A DNA stretch of 64,000 nucleotides from Desulfocucumis palustris (GCF_002933875.1 NZ_BFAV01000019.1:58293-122292); one strand, 5' to 3'. Positions 11,387 through 19,665 are shown, counted from the stretch's first letter. Notes: generated by a model from the letters alone, not told the origin. Numbers and translations are program-made.

Positions 11387-11423
11387 CAAAAAATCAGGTA
11401 TCGTTAGGGGGGGTTTTTGGCAG

Positions 11424-11696
11424 GTGGCCCAGGTCAAGAGAATTATGATCAGTCTTCCCGACAATTTACTGGCAGAGGTGGACGGTATTGTAGCCGCCGA
11501 GCAGTTGAACCGGAGCGAGCTGATACGCGAGGCCATGAAGCTGTATATCGCCGAGCGCAAGCGGCGTCTGTTAAGGGAACAAATGAAAATGGGCTACATG
11601 GAAATGGCCAAAATAAACCTGGCCCTGGCACTGGAGCAGTACCGGCTGGAATCGGAGGTCTCCACACCTTACGAGCCTCTGGCGGAGGCCAAGTAA
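11424..11696 (+). CDS. Ribbon-helix-helix antitoxin (EndoAI/MazE-like)
   Basis: About 90 residues. An N-terminal ribbon-helix-helix fold ([39 protein letters not shown]) is followed by a charged helix and a tail that would wrap the toxin. It resembles the CopG/Arc-type antitoxin NdoAI of Firmicutes. GTG 11424 is preceded by a G-rich ribosome site about 10 bp upstream. Earlier in-frame starts would lie inside the promoter. The toxin gene starts one base after the stop codon. Confidence 0.85.
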   Translation: MAQVKRIMISLPDNLLAEVDGIVAAEQLNRSELIREAMKLYIAERKRRLLREQMKMGYMEMAKINLALALEQYRLESEVSTPYEPLAEAK

Positions 11697-11697
11697 C

Positions 11698-12048
11698 ATG
11701 TTGATCCGCAGAGGGGATATCTTTTTCGCCGACCTGAGCCCTGTGGTGGGATCCGAACAGGGTGGAACCAGGCCGGTTTTGATATTGCAGAATGATATCG
11801 GTAACCAGTACAGCCCCACCACCATCGTGGCGGCGATAACATCCCAGATCGACAAGGCCAAGCTGCCCACCCACGTGGAATTGAGCAAAACCCCGGGCGG
11901 GCTGGAAAAGGATTCGGTGGTGCTTCTGGAGCAGATAAGAACCATTGACAAAAGCCGGCTTATGGAAAAGGTAACCTCCCTTAATGAGGATATGATGAGA
12001 AAAGTAAACCAGGCTGCGGAAATCAGTTTGGGATTAATAGAGATATAG
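11698..12048 (+). CDS. ndoA: MazF/NdoA endoribonuclease toxin
   Basis: This 116-residue, SH3-like, sequence-specific mRNA interferase is very close to Bacillus NdoA. Seen are [30 protein letters not shown], the conserved Arg and Thr of the active site, and AAITSQI...LPTHVEL. The C-terminus, [19 protein letters not shown], is complete. Stop-start spacing of one base with the antitoxin indicates translational coupling. Confidence 0.95.
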   Translation: MLIRRGDIFFADLSPVVGSEQGGTRPVLILQNDIGNQYSPTTIVAAITSQIDKAKLPTHVELSKTPGGLEKDSVVLLEQIRTIDKSRLMEKVTSLNEDMMRKVNQAAEISLGLIEI

Positions 12049-12051
12049 AAA

Positions 12052-12083
12052 GGGCATCCCGGAGTATTTAAAAGGGGATGCCC
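12052..12083 (+). terminator. Hairpin after ndoA
   Basis: GGGCATCCC pairs perfectly with GGGATGCCC across a 14-base loop. The tail is AT-rich but not a pure T-run. Confidence 0.55.
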
Positions 12084-12110
12084 CTAATATATTATATGGG
12101 GCTGTTTATT

Positions 12111-12220
12111 GAGAAGTGAGAAGTGAGAGGTGGGATGTGGGAATAGCAGGAATTTGCTTTAGCAAATTCCCACAGGAATCGCACCTCTCACTTCTCGCCT
12201 CGCGCCTCTCAGAAAGTGAG
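12111..12220. repeat. Compound intergenic inverted repeat (MITE-like)
   Basis: The 15-base arms at 12118-12132 and 12182-12196 are exact reverse complements (core GAAGTGAGAGGTG). Nested inside are GTGGGAA/TTCCCAC and GGAATTTGCT/AGCAAATTCC. The outer sides carry GAGAAGTGAG-type repeats. It sits between the toxin gene and the next gene, and probably represents a small non-autonomous element or a folded RNA. Confidence 0.5.
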
Positions 12221-12229
12221 GCTTTAACT

Positions 12230-12952
12230 ATGGGGCCTGTTATAGGTTTGACCTGCAGCCACGATATGCAGAACGACCGTATATGGCTTGCCAGGAATTA
12301 CACCCGGGCGGTGGAAGCCGCCGGGGGGATTCCCCTGCTGCTTGATTACAGCGGCAATGCAGGAGTTTTTAAAAAATTGGTTAATTATTTGGATGGTGTA
12401 ATTCTAACAGGTGGAGTGGATGTCGACCCGGTTTTTTTTGACCAGGAGCCTTCACCCGCCTGCGGTGAGATTGACCCCGAAAGGGACTGCTTTGAAATGG
12501 AGCTGACCCGGCTGTTCCTATCCGCCGGTTTGCCGGTGCTGGGGATTTGCCGGGGAATGCAGGTGCTCAACATCGCGGCGGGCGGGGACATTTACCAGGA
12601 TATTTATTCCGGGAGCCAAAGGGGTATTCAGCACCGGCAGCAGGCTCCCCGCTGGCACCCCACCCATGATATTGAAGTGGTTAAGGGAACGCTGCTGGAG
12701 AGGATAACCGGGGGCGGGAAAATCAGGGTGAACAGTTTCCATCACCAGGCCGTTCGCAAAATAGCCCCGGGCTTTATAGTTTCAGCCAGATCCTCGGACG
12801 GCGTGGTGGAAGGCATTGAGCGTCCGGACCTGCCCTTTGTTGTGGGAATCCAGTGCCATCCGGAAACCATGTGGCCCAGGGATAAATTATTTTTATCAAT
12901 TTTTCAGGCCCTGGTCCGGGCGGCTGCTTGTAGAGGGGATATTCCTTCCTGA
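12230..12952 (+). CDS. Gamma-glutamyl-gamma-aminobutyrate hydrolase-like (peptidase C26)
   Basis: A 240-residue class-I amidotransferase-fold hydrolase of the PuuD type. The nucleophile Cys sits in LGICRGMQVLNIAAGG, the oxyanion region in VILTGGVDVDP, and the His/Glu pair in VVGIQCHPETMW. Family members hydrolyse gamma-glutamyl amides such as gamma-glutamyl-GABA; the substrate here is unknown. ATG 12230 is preceded by GTGAGG. Upstream in-frame codons fall within the inverted repeat and were not used. Confidence 0.85.
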   Translation: MGPVIGLTCSHDMQNDRIWLARNYTRAVEAAGGIPLLLDYSGNAGVFKKLVNYLDGVILTGGVDVDPVFFDQEPSPACGEIDPERDCFEMELTRLFLSAGLPVLGICRGMQVLNIAAGGDIYQDIYSGSQRGIQHRQQAPRWHPTHDIEVVKGTLLERITGGGKIRVNSFHHQAVRKIAPGFIVSARSSDGVVEGIERPDLPFVVGIQCHPETMWPRDKLFLSIFQALVRAAACRGDIPS

Positions 12953-12984
12953 ATTTGCCGATGGCAAAGGAGCAAGCTCCGGCA

Positions 12985-13028
12985 CCGGAAGGCGTGTCCC
13001 CTTTCTTGTTTGGGGACGTTCCTTCCGG
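12985..13028. repeat. REP-like palindrome
   Basis: The arms CCGGAAGGCGT / GTTCCTTCCGG and GTCCCC / GGGGAC form a nearly continuous 44-bp hairpin. The GGGGACGTTCC half is typical of dispersed REP elements mobilised by Y1 (RAYT) transposases. It lies between the C26 hydrolase and the amidohydrolase and may also terminate transcription. Confidence 0.5.
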
Positions 13029-13071
13029 AAAATTGTTAAAAAAGTTTATTGTGAAGGGCGAGGTGACAAAT

Positions 13072-14226
13072 TTGCTGGCGATAAAAGGCGGCAGGGTGTA
13101 TACCATGGCTGGAAAAGTTTATGATACGGGAACGGTGCTTATTGACGGCAAAGTAATCGCGGACGTATATCAGGGCAATAAAATACCCGCCGGCGCGAAA
13201 ACGGTGGATGCTTCGGGAAAGATGGTATTCCCCGGTTTTATCGACGCCCACTCCCACCTTGGCATTGTGGAGGAAATATACCGGGAGGAAGGTGACGACT
13301 GCAATGAAATTACCGATCCCGTAACTCCCCATCTCCGGGCTGTGGACGCTATATATCCGGAAGACTTGGGGTTTGCCGACGCGCTGTCCGGGGGGGTGAC
13401 CACGGTGGTAACCGGGCCCGGCAGCGCCAATGTGCTGGGCGGCGAGATGGTGGCGATAAAAACCCATGGCAGGCTGGTTGAACACATGGTGGTGAAATAT
13501 CCGGTGGGGTTAAAGGCAGCCCTGGGGGAGAATCCCAAAAGAAGCTACGGAAGCCAGAAAAAGTCGCCCTATACAAGAATGGCGTCGGCGGCTTTAATAC
13601 GGGAAGCACTGGCCAAGGCCGGGGATTATATAAGGAAGATGGAGAAATGTGAGCAGGGCAATGGGGAGCAGCCTGACAGGGACCTCAAAATGGAGGCCCT
13701 GGCCAGGGTTTTAAAGGGGGAAATACCCTTAAGGGTTCACGCTCACAGGGCCGATGACATCATGACCGCGGTAAGGCTGGCGGAGGAATTTGGGGTGCGC
13801 CTGGTGGTGGAGCATTGCACCGAGGGTTACAAGGTGGCCCCGGAGCTTGCCTCCAGGGGGGTAATGGCGGTGCTGGGGCCGGTGATAACCAACAGGGCGA
13901 AGGTGGAATTACAGGGAATTACGCTGGAAAATGCCAGAATTCTGGCGGAGGCCGGTGTTACTTTCGGCATAATGACGGATCATCCGGTGGTTCCCATCCA
14001 ATATTTGTCTTTATCCGCGGGGCTGACCGTAAGGGGCGGTCTTACCGAGGAAAGAGCGCTGAGGGCAATTACCCTGGATGCAGCCGGCATAATCGGAATG
14101 GAGGACAGGCTGGGCAGCCTGGAGCCGGGTAAGGATGCGGATATAGCCATTTTTGAAGGCCATCCCTTTGATACCAGGACCAGGGTCGGCGCTGTAATTG
14201 TATCCGGAGAGAAAGTTATCGGCTGA
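13072..14226 (+). CDS. Amidohydrolase, imidazolonepropionase-like
   Basis: A metal-dependent amidohydrolase-superfamily protein of about 384 residues. Seen are the first metal motif GFIDAHSHLG, a later HAHRADD, the VVEHCTEG segment, the Asp ligand in GIMTDHPVVP, and the C-terminal beta-sandwich signature GSLEPGKDADIAIFEG. The substrate cannot be read from sequence; no hut genes are near. The start is uncertain. TTG 13072 is preferred because GAGGTG lies 6 bp upstream; GTG 13063 is the alternative. Earlier in-frame starts lie inside the REP-like palindrome. Confidence 0.82.
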   Translation: MLAIKGGRVYTMAGKVYDTGTVLIDGKVIADVYQGNKIPAGAKTVDASGKMVFPGFIDAHSHLGIVEEIYREEGDDCNEITDPVTPHLRAVDAIYPEDLGFADALSGGVTTVVTGPGSANVLGGEMVAIKTHGRLVEHMVVKYPVGLKAALGENPKRSYGSQKKSPYTRMASAALIREALAKAGDYIRKMEKCEQGNGEQPDRDLKMEALARVLKGEIPLRVHAHRADDIMTAVRLAEEFGVRLVVEHCTEGYKVAPELASRGVMAVLGPVITNRAKVELQGITLENARILAEAGVTFGIMTDHPVVPIQYLSLSAGLTVRGGLTEERALRAITLDAAGIIGMEDRLGSLEPGKDADIAIFEGHPFDTRTRVGAVIVSGEKVIG

Positions 14227-14416
14227 TCTATTGAGCTTATCTATCAATTTTGACCGGCCTTTAAAGGTGACTGTCGATCTTTCGGGTGTGGAAAAATTTT
14301 TGCCGAATAATTTTTTGCTTTAAGCAGGAGTTGTGTCACAGACGACGAAATATGATAATGGTATATTTATACACAATTGTAAGCGGATGTCATATTTTGT
14401 CGGAGGTGCGGGAAAA

Positions 14417-14827
14417 ATGACGACATCGATGAATGTGCTGGTTGTGGACGATCAGCCAGGGGTCCGATTTTTGCTGGATATTATTATTAAGGAATCCGGG
14501 CATCGGGTATTGATTGCGGAAAATGGACTGGAAGCTCTGGAAATAGTTCGTTCGACAAAACCCGATCTTGTATTTATGGATGTTCGTATGCCGCTGATGG
14601 GCGGAGTGGAAGCCCTGGGAAAGATAAAGATGATTTCACCCGATACCGAAGTTGTATTGATGACCGCTTACGTGTCGGATGAAACAGTGGAAATGGCAAT
14701 GAGAAAGGGAGCCATGTGCTGCATCGCCAAACCCTTTGACGTTGACGAGATAAAGACTTTTCTTTACGATTTCTACTGGAGATTTTGCAATAAGTCGGAT
14801 TATTACTGCTCCGGCAACACCGGTTAA
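14417..14827 (+). CDS. Single-domain response regulator, Spo0F-like
   Basis: A 136-residue stand-alone receiver domain. Seen are the acidic pair in VLVVDDQPGVRFLLD, the phospho-acceptor Asp in PDLVFMDVRMP, the Thr in VVLMTAY, and Lys in IAKPFDVDEIK. The IAKPFD-DEI region and overall pattern are those of Spo0F, the phosphorelay intermediate of sporulation. There is no output domain; a short cysteine-containing tail follows. ATG 14417 is preceded by GGAGGTG. No kinase is adjacent. A chemotaxis CheY is the alternative. Confidence 0.8.
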   Translation: MTTSMNVLVVDDQPGVRFLLDIIIKESGHRVLIAENGLEALEIVRSTKPDLVFMDVRMPLMGGVEALGKIKMISPDTEVVLMTAYVSDETVEMAMRKGAMCCIAKPFDVDEIKTFLYDFYWRFCNKSDYYCSGNTG

Positions 14828-14847
14828 AAAAATTCCACAAAAAGAAA

Positions 14848-14884
14848 CAAAAAGCCTGATGAAAAAAAATCAGGCTTTTTGTTT
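14848..14884 (+). terminator. Intrinsic terminator after the Spo0F-like gene
   Basis: AAAGCCTGAT pairs with ATCAGGCTTT across an A-rich loop, followed by a T-run. Confidence 0.85.
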
Positions 14885-14890
14885 TGGGTC

Positions 14891-14919
14891 TTGACGTAAA
14901 CCTTACAGGTTAAAATAAT
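14891..14919 (+). promoter_or_regulatory. Putative sigma-A promoter for tsaE operon
   Basis: TTGACG at 14891-14896 and AATAAT at 14914-14919 are separated by 17 bp, immediately after a terminator and 35 bp before tsaE. Confidence 0.5.
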
Positions 14920-14953
14920 TGAAAGGTGGAATAGTTTATAAAGAAGGATGTCT

Positions 14954-15418
14954 ATGTATCATACAATTATTTCAAAATCGCCTGAGCATACATACCGGCT
15001 GGGGGAACTGCTGGGTAAAATATTGGCCCCGGGGGACGTGCTATGTCTCAATGGAGACCTGGGCGCGGGCAAAACAAGGTTTGCCCAGGGGGTCGCGGCA
15101 GGCCTGGGTATTTCGGAGCCCGTTACCAGCCCTACCTTTACCCTGATCAATGAGTACCACGGGCGGCTGCCTCTATATCACATGGATGTGTACCGGCTGG
15201 GCGGTTCCGAAGAAATGTCGGATCTTGGCTGCGAGGAATATTTTTACGGTAGGGGGGTAACCCTGGTGGAATGGGCCGGCCGGGTGGAGGAAGCGCTGCC
15301 CCGGGACAGGCTGGACATCGATTTTGACCCGGGTGACGGTGAAAATGAAAGAAAGCTGACCTTTTCGCCCAGGGGTGAGGGATATGAGCGGCTGGTAAGG
15401 GAGATGAGGAAGTTTTGA
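14954..15418 (+). CDS. tsaE: tRNA t6A biosynthesis ATPase TsaE
   Basis: A P-loop ATPase of the threonylcarbamoyl-adenosine complex. The Walker A is in NGDLGAGKTRFAQG (about 30-40), followed by SPTFTLINEYHG, HMDVYRLG and VEWAGRVEEALP, all TsaE signatures. ATG 14954 is preferred over 14948, which abuts the ribosome site AAGAAGG. The stop codon overlaps the tsaB start. Confidence 0.95.
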   Translation: MYHTIISKSPEHTYRLGELLGKILAPGDVLCLNGDLGAGKTRFAQGVAAGLGISEPVTSPTFTLINEYHGRLPLYHMDVYRLGGSEEMSDLGCEEYFYGRGVTLVEWAGRVEEALPRDRLDIDFDPGDGENERKLTFSPRGEGYERLVREMRKF

Positions 15419-16137
15419 TGGTTTTAGGTATTGAAACAGCCACGCCGGTGGCGGGGGTGGCTGTGGTGGACGGGAGTAATATAAAGTCTGAAAGAATGAT
15501 CAATAATCAGCGCACCCATTCAGTCAACCTGCTGCCCATGATAAAGGCGGTAATTGAAGAGGCCGGAATATCTCCGGGCCAGTTGGACGCGATAGCGGTG
15601 TCCAGCGGTCCGGGCTCCTTTACCGGGTTGCGCATCGGCATGAGCACCGCAAAAACACTGGCCCAGGTCTGGGGTTTGCCTGTGGTGGGGATCAGCACCC
15701 TGGATTCCCTGGCCTATTCCCTGAAAGGGTCGAAAAATTTGCTGTGCCCCATTATGAATGCCAGAAAAAACGAGGTTTACACAGCCCTTTTCGATGACAC
15801 GGAAGCCGGTTTTGAAAAAATTTACGGACCCGCGGCGGTAACTCCGGAGGAACTTGCCGGTGTAATCCGCAATTTGGGCAGGGGAGTAACCTTTTTAGGT
15901 GATGGAGTCCCCGTATACCGGGAAATTTTGACAACGCTTTTGAATAATGTCGAATTCGCACCGGCGGCCGTCAGTTTTCCCCGGGGGGCGGGAGTGGCGG
16001 AATTGGGTGTCATGGAGATTTCCAGGGGTGGAGGGACGGATCCCTTAAAACTTCTGCCCCGTTACATCCGTCTTTCCGAGGCGGAAAGCAAATGGCTGCA
16101 AAAACAAAAAACCGGAGAGTGCGGCGGATGCAGTTAA
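15418..16137 (+). CDS. tsaB: tRNA t6A biosynthesis protein TsaB
   Basis: A 239-residue ASKHA-fold partner of TsaD. The N-terminal VLGIETATPVAGVAVVDG and the AIAVSSGPGSFTGLRIGMSTAKTLA segment are diagnostic. ATG 15418 overlaps the tsaE stop by one base. The 3' end overlaps rimI. TsaD itself is not in this cluster. Confidence 0.95.
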   Translation: MVLGIETATPVAGVAVVDGSNIKSERMINNQRTHSVNLLPMIKAVIEEAGISPGQLDAIAVSSGPGSFTGLRIGMSTAKTLAQVWGLPVVGISTLDSLAYSLKGSKNLLCPIMNARKNEVYTALFDDTEAGFEKIYGPAAVTPEELAGVIRNLGRGVTFLGDGVPVYREILTTLLNNVEFAPAAVSFPRGAGVAELGVMEISRGGGTDPLKLLPRYIRLSEAESKWLQKQKTGECGGCS

Positions 16138-16580
16138 ACATTGGAGAAATGCTGCCGGAACACCTGGATCAGGTGCTGGAGATAGAAAAAATGAGCTTTC
16201 CGGTGCCCTGGTCCAGGCAATCCTTTGAATTTGAAATAATGCAGAATGAGTTTGCCCATTACATTGTGGCTGTTTATAATCAAAAGGTATTGGGCTATGC
16301 GGGGCTGTGGGTTGTGCTTGATGAGGGGCATATTACAAACGTGGCCGTGCACCCGGATTTCCGGGGCAACAGGTTGGGGTTTTTGTTAATGACGGAGATA
16401 ATGAGAAGGGCTTCCATAAAAGGCGCCGATAAAATCACCCTGGAGGTCAGGCCTTCGAACGAAATAGCGCTTAAACTATACCGCTCCCTGGGCTTTAAGG
16501 AACTGGGGCTCCGTAAAAAGTATTATTCCGACAATAATGAAGACGCCATAATAATGTGGAATGAAAATCCGATTCGGTGA
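16128..16580 (+). CDS. rimI: Ribosomal protein S18-alanine N-acetyltransferase RimI
   Basis: A 150-residue GNAT acetyltransferase. Motif A, VAVHPDFRGNRLGFLLMTEIM, binds acetyl-CoA. The C-terminal LEVRPSNEIALKLYRSLGFKELGLRKKYYSDNNEDAIIM is typical of RimI. It overlaps tsaB by 10 bp. I chose ATG 16128, preceded by GGAG, over an earlier in-frame ATG inside tsaB. Confidence 0.93.
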   Translation: MQLNIGEMLPEHLDQVLEIEKMSFPVPWSRQSFEFEIMQNEFAHYIVAVYNQKVLGYAGLWVVLDEGHITNVAVHPDFRGNRLGFLLMTEIMRRASIKGADKITLEVRPSNEIALKLYRSLGFKELGLRKKYYSDNNEDAIIMWNENPIR

Positions 16581-16636
16581 GTCAGGGGCCGGTTTTTTGA
16601 CTGGCCGGCGGGCCAAAGAACCGGCCCCTGACTCAC
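16577..16636 (+). terminator. Long perfect hairpin after rimI
   Basis: Eighteen-base perfect arms at 16577-16594 and 16619-16636 (core AGGGGCCGGTT) flank an inner GGCCGGCGGGCC-type loop. The hairpin starts within the rimI stop codon. It lacks a T-run beyond the internal one, so it could be a REP-like element as much as a terminator. Confidence 0.5.
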
Positions 16637-16651
16637 GTAAAGGAGTCTGAT

Positions 16652-16789
16652 ATGTTAAAAAATGTTTTACGCCTTGCGGGAATAGGGTTGATAGCCTTCG
16701 GCCTTTTATCGGATTACGACAGCGGATGGAGAATAGGCCTGGTGGCCGCAGGCTTTGCCGCCGTGTTTCTGGGCGGAGGGCCGGGCTGA
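16652..16789 (+). CDS. Small membrane protein, 45 aa
   Basis: ATG 16652 follows AAAGGAG at an ideal distance. The peptide begins MLKNVLRLAGIGLIAFGLL, then SDYDSGWRIG, then a second hydrophobic stretch LVAAGFAAVFLGGG, giving two short membrane helices joined by a polar loop. I do not recognise a family. The strong ribosome site and clean hydrophobic pattern argue that it is real. Confidence 0.55.
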   Translation: MLKNVLRLAGIGLIAFGLLSDYDSGWRIGLVAAGFAAVFLGGGPG

Positions 16790-16820
16790 GCCAGATGACA
16801 CCCGGGGTTGTTCAACCCTG

Positions 16821-17837
16821 TCACCATGCGTTGGGAGTGTTTTCATCCACCGTTACAAAGGTGTAGCCTTTCTCCTTAAATAAATGAATTATATCCGGCA
16901 GGGCGGTTACAACGCTGTTTCTGCTTTGGATGTAATAGTACGTGGCTGTGCCGGGCTTCGCTTCCAAACTGCTCAGTTGACTTCCGTCATGCAACAGCAC
17001 GATGGGGGTCAGGTGGGCTTTTTCCACTTTGTCCAGCCCGGACGCCACGTTGTTGTAGACCTGTTCCGGTGTAACCCCGGCCGGGTCCGAATCCCCTCCG
17101 GTGATATTCCAGCTAATGGATTTATAGCCCTTTTCCTGCAGCTTATCCCAGTAGGGCTTCGTTAAACGGGCCGGTCCGCCCGGGGCCCTGAAAATCAATG
17201 TGTCCTTTCCCGTGAGAGATTTTAATATCTCCCTGTTTTTCTCCAGATCCGCCATGAAATTTTCCGGTGAACCGTAAATATATTGATAGTCGTGGCTATA
17301 GGTGTGGTTAGCCACGGTGTGACCCTGGGCAACCATCTGTTTGATTAATTCGCTGTTTTTTAAAACATTGGTCCCAATCACCATGAAACTTGCCTTAACC
17401 TGCTCCTTATCCAAAATTCCCAAAACCTTTTCCGTAAAATGCGAGTTGGGGCCGTCATCAAAGGTAAGGTAGACAGTTTTAATGTTTTTATTATTGCTGC
17501 CGGGTGAAGGCGGGGCTTGTGGCGGCTGTTCCGCCTCCTCCGGGGTTTTTTCCCCATTGTTTTTATCCAAAGGGGCTTCCGGCGGGCCGGCGCTATTGTT
17601 ATGGTCCGGTTCCGGTTCCGGTTCAGCTTGGGGCTGTGCATTTTTATCTGGTGCCGGGGGACTAACGGGAAGGGTGTTGCTTGTGGAGCCTGTTTGATGG
17701 CCGGGCTGTTCATTGTTTGTAGAAAGGACAACCTTTTTTTCCGAGCCCTTTTCCTGACTGAATAAAGAGCATCCGGCCACCAGGGGCAGGATGCAAAATA
17801 AAATTGCCATTGCTGTCAGTAATGCCTTTTTCTTCAT
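16821..17837 (-). CDS. Lipoprotein polysaccharide deacetylase
   Basis: A NodB-homology deacetylase that removes N-acetyl groups from cell-wall or surface polysaccharide outside the membrane. The signal peptide MKKKALLTAMAILFCILPL ends in the lipobox LVAGC. A Pro/Glu/Gln-rich linker (about 30-110) precedes the catalytic domain with TFDDGPNSH, the metal-binding NHTYSHDY, FRAPGG, WNITGGDSDP and VLLHDGS. The start at 17837 has AGAAGGGA upstream; a start seven codons earlier would overlap that site. It is convergent with the preceding genes. Confidence 0.9.
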   Translation of the reverse strand: MKKKALLTAMAILFCILPLVAGCSLFSQEKGSEKKVVLSTNNEQPGHQTGSTSNTLPVSPPAPDKNAQPQAEPEPEPDHNNSAGPPEAPLDKNNGEKTPEEAEQPPQAPPSPGSNNKNIKTVYLTFDDGPNSHFTEKVLGILDKEQVKASFMVIGTNVLKNSELIKQMVAQGHTVANHTYSHDYQYIYGSPENFMADLEKNREILKSLTGKDTLIFRAPGGPARLTKPYWDKLQEKGYKSISWNITGGDSDPAGVTPEQVYNNVASGLDKVEKAHLTPIVLLHDGSQLSSLEAKPGTATYYYIQSRNSVVTALPDIIHLFKEKGYTFVTVDENTPNAW

Positions 17838-18130
17838 TATATTATGTCCCTTCTGCAAACGCTGTTGTTTTTGAGTTCCGTAATAATAGACGAATTATAA
17901 TCTTGAATGTTCTGCATAGTTACTATAAATCCTACAAAAAATATATAATATTTTATATGGAGGAATATGAGGAATATTATGGCGGTTGAGGACAGGAGAA
18001 AGATTGCCGTGGGGCACCGGCCGGCTGCATTAATTCCAGGCATGGGATATATTACATGCCTAATAACGTATTTGTTGCTTGCATTCCAACATCAGTTTCG
18101 ATATAATATTCTTTGCAGCGATTAACGTAC

Positions 18131-18205
18131 GCGCCCGTAGCTCAGGGGATAGAGCGCCGGCCTCCGGAGCCGGAAGCGCAGGTTCGATTCCTGCCGGGCG
18201 CACCA
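18131..18205 (+). tRNA. tRNA-Arg (CCG)
   Basis: A complete cloverleaf. The acceptor GCGCCCG pairs with CGGGCGC, the D arm is GCTCAGGGGATAGAGC, the anticodon stem CCGGC/GCCGG encloses loop CTCCGGA (anticodon CCG), and the T arm contains GGTTCGATTCC. CCA is encoded. In the 293 bp between the deacetylase and this gene I see no other feature. Confidence 0.96.
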
Positions 18206-18211
18206 GCGAAA

Positions 18212-18258
18212 AACCCGCAAAGCCGTTTGAATGATGGCTTTGCGGGCTTTTTGTTTTT
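18212..18258 (+). terminator. Terminator after tRNA-Arg
   Basis: CCCGCAAAGCC pairs perfectly with GGCTTTGCGGG across an 11-base loop, followed by a T-rich tract. Confidence 0.9.
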
Positions 18259-18400
18259 TCTGCGGAGTTGTTTTAGTTCCGTTTGTATCCCTTGATTTAC
18301 ACGGATTTCCGCAACTATTCAGGCAGAAGGTCAGGCAGGAAAAGAAATAAACCCCAAATCGCCTGATGTGATATAATTATTCCAGAAAGGGAAGATGTAA

Positions 18401-19303
18401 TTGGCCGAATATGATTTGATTATCAAAGCCCTGGCCGGACGTTACATGGACAAGATTGCTTCTTTTATCCGGGGCGTGGAAGTTTCCGTGGAGCAGTTGG
18501 AGGATAGAGATAAAGAGGCCGTGGCGGTGCAGCGCACTTCCGACGTTTTGGTAAAGATACGGGAAAATGGGTATGAATACTTAATGTTAGTGGAGTTTCA
18601 GGCCAGGCCGGACAGGAAGATGCCCGGCAGGTTATTGCAATATACTGCGATGCACCATTGCCGGTATGAGAGACCGGTCTACCCGGTGGTTATAAACCTG
18701 ACCGGCGGAAGCCGGCGGGAAGAACGATACAGAATGGACTGTGTTGATCTGACCGTGGTTGATTTCAGTTTTAGGTGGATTAACCTGGAGGAGGTTTCCG
18801 GCAGGGAGTTGTTATACACGGGACCGGTGGAGCTGTTGCCCCTGGCCCCATTGATGCGGCAGGATGATCCGCCGGAGGCGGTACTTGAAAAGTGCGCTAA
18901 CCGGCTTCATAACGAGGTGCAAGCGGAAGATGAAAGGAATATACTGTATGTTGCTTTGGCCGCACTATCGTCATTAAAGTTTCCGAAGGAAGTAATTCTA
19001 AAGGTGCTGGAGGTGAGCAAATTGGAAAACCTACCGCTGTTTGACGGCATCCGGGAAGAGTGGGAGGCCAGAGGTAAAGCCGAAGGTAAAGCCGAGGGTA
19101 GAGCCGAAGGTCTTGGTGAGGGGATAGTTGAGGCAATTATAGAAGCTCTCGAAGAAAACACGGGACAGAAGCCGAACTGGATTAAGAAGAGTTTGTCCGC
19201 TGTTGATGATAGAGACTTGTTGAAAAAAATACTTCGCCGGGCAGTAAAGTCCAAAACCATGGATGAATTTAATCAGGCTTTAAAAGAATTGATGCCAAAC
19301 TAA
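18401..19303 (+). CDS. Rpn/PD-(D/E)XK nuclease-family protein
   Basis: A 300-residue protein of the recombination-promoting nuclease / putative transposase family (PD-(D/E)XK fold). The core reads DVLVKIRENGYEYLMLVEFQARPDRKMPGRLLQYTAMHHCRY, with the Glu-X-Gln position of the family. A low-complexity hinge of repeated (K/R)AEG units (about 224-240) precedes a C-terminal helical tail, common in these proteins. TTG 18401 follows AAAGGGA. Its biological role is not established. It sits directly left of the integrated element but outside its repeats. Confidence 0.75.
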   Translation: MAEYDLIIKALAGRYMDKIASFIRGVEVSVEQLEDRDKEAVAVQRTSDVLVKIRENGYEYLMLVEFQARPDRKMPGRLLQYTAMHHCRYERPVYPVVINLTGGSRREERYRMDCVDLTVVDFSFRWINLEEVSGRELLYTGPVELLPLAPLMRQDDPPEAVLEKCANRLHNEVQAEDERNILYVALAALSSLKFPKEVILKVLEVSKLENLPLFDGIREEWEARGKAEGKAEGRAEGLGEGIVEAIIEALEENTGQKPNWIKKSLSAVDDRDLLKKILRRAVKSKTMDEFNQALKELMPN

Positions 19304-19557
19304 TATACAAGGTTGACTATGTAAGCCTCCGGTTTCCCCGGGGGTTTTTAACTTTGATTACAACTGTCTAAATAGCATGTACCGTAGTTTTTGTAAAAGC
19401 ATTTGTAGCTTTGTTGCTGAAATTGCTCTTTTTCTTCATCAAATAGAAATGTTGGATTTAAGCTGAGTTGGTCTGCGGGAAAGAAATATTATATAATTTT
19501 TGCCATTAATGTCTACAAAAAAACTGGTTCCGCAAAAAACGGAACCAGTTAATACCA
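19304..19557. other. Intergenic region before the attachment repeat
   Basis: No gene is seen. Its right end (19530-19551) is an 11-bp perfect hairpin AACTGGTTCCG/CGGAACCAGTT. Read on the reverse strand it lies just past the tRNA-Val 3' end and is followed by a T-run. It is therefore the original terminator of the tRNA-Val gene, now left beside the displaced tRNA fragment. Confidence 0.6.
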
Positions 19558-19629
19558 CTGGTGGGGACGGCTGGTTTCGAACCAGCGGCCTCTTGAATGT
19601 GAGTCAAGCGCTCTCCCGCTGAGCTACGC
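19558..19629 (-). repeat. Left attachment repeat: truncated tRNA-Val copy
   Basis: Seventy-two bases identical to 37678-37749. It contains the T arm, anticodon arm (CAC) and D arm of tRNA-Val, but the bases beyond it do not pair with the 3' acceptor strand. It is thus the displaced 3' part of the gene and not a functional tRNA. Confidence 0.93.
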
Positions 19630-19665
19630 TGAGTCCCCATCCCTTTATTTACAAGGGTTACAAGG

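Noticed and set aside
11367..11423. Earlier start for the ribbon-helix-helix antitoxin
   Set aside because: This part overlaps the TATAAT box and operator palindrome and encodes no conserved residues; GTG 11424 has the ribosome site.
12116..12229. N-terminal extension of the C26 hydrolase
   Set aside because: It translates the inverted repeat and gives low-complexity sequence; the conserved domain begins right at ATG 12230.
17804..18043. Short frames around the deacetylase/tRNA-Arg gap
   Set aside because: They overlap the signal peptide of the deacetylase or lack ribosome sites and conserved features.
19558..19629. Second functional tRNA-Val
   Set aside because: The D, anticodon and T arms are present, but the 5' acceptor strand does not pair with the 3' strand. 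It is the displaced attachment copy.
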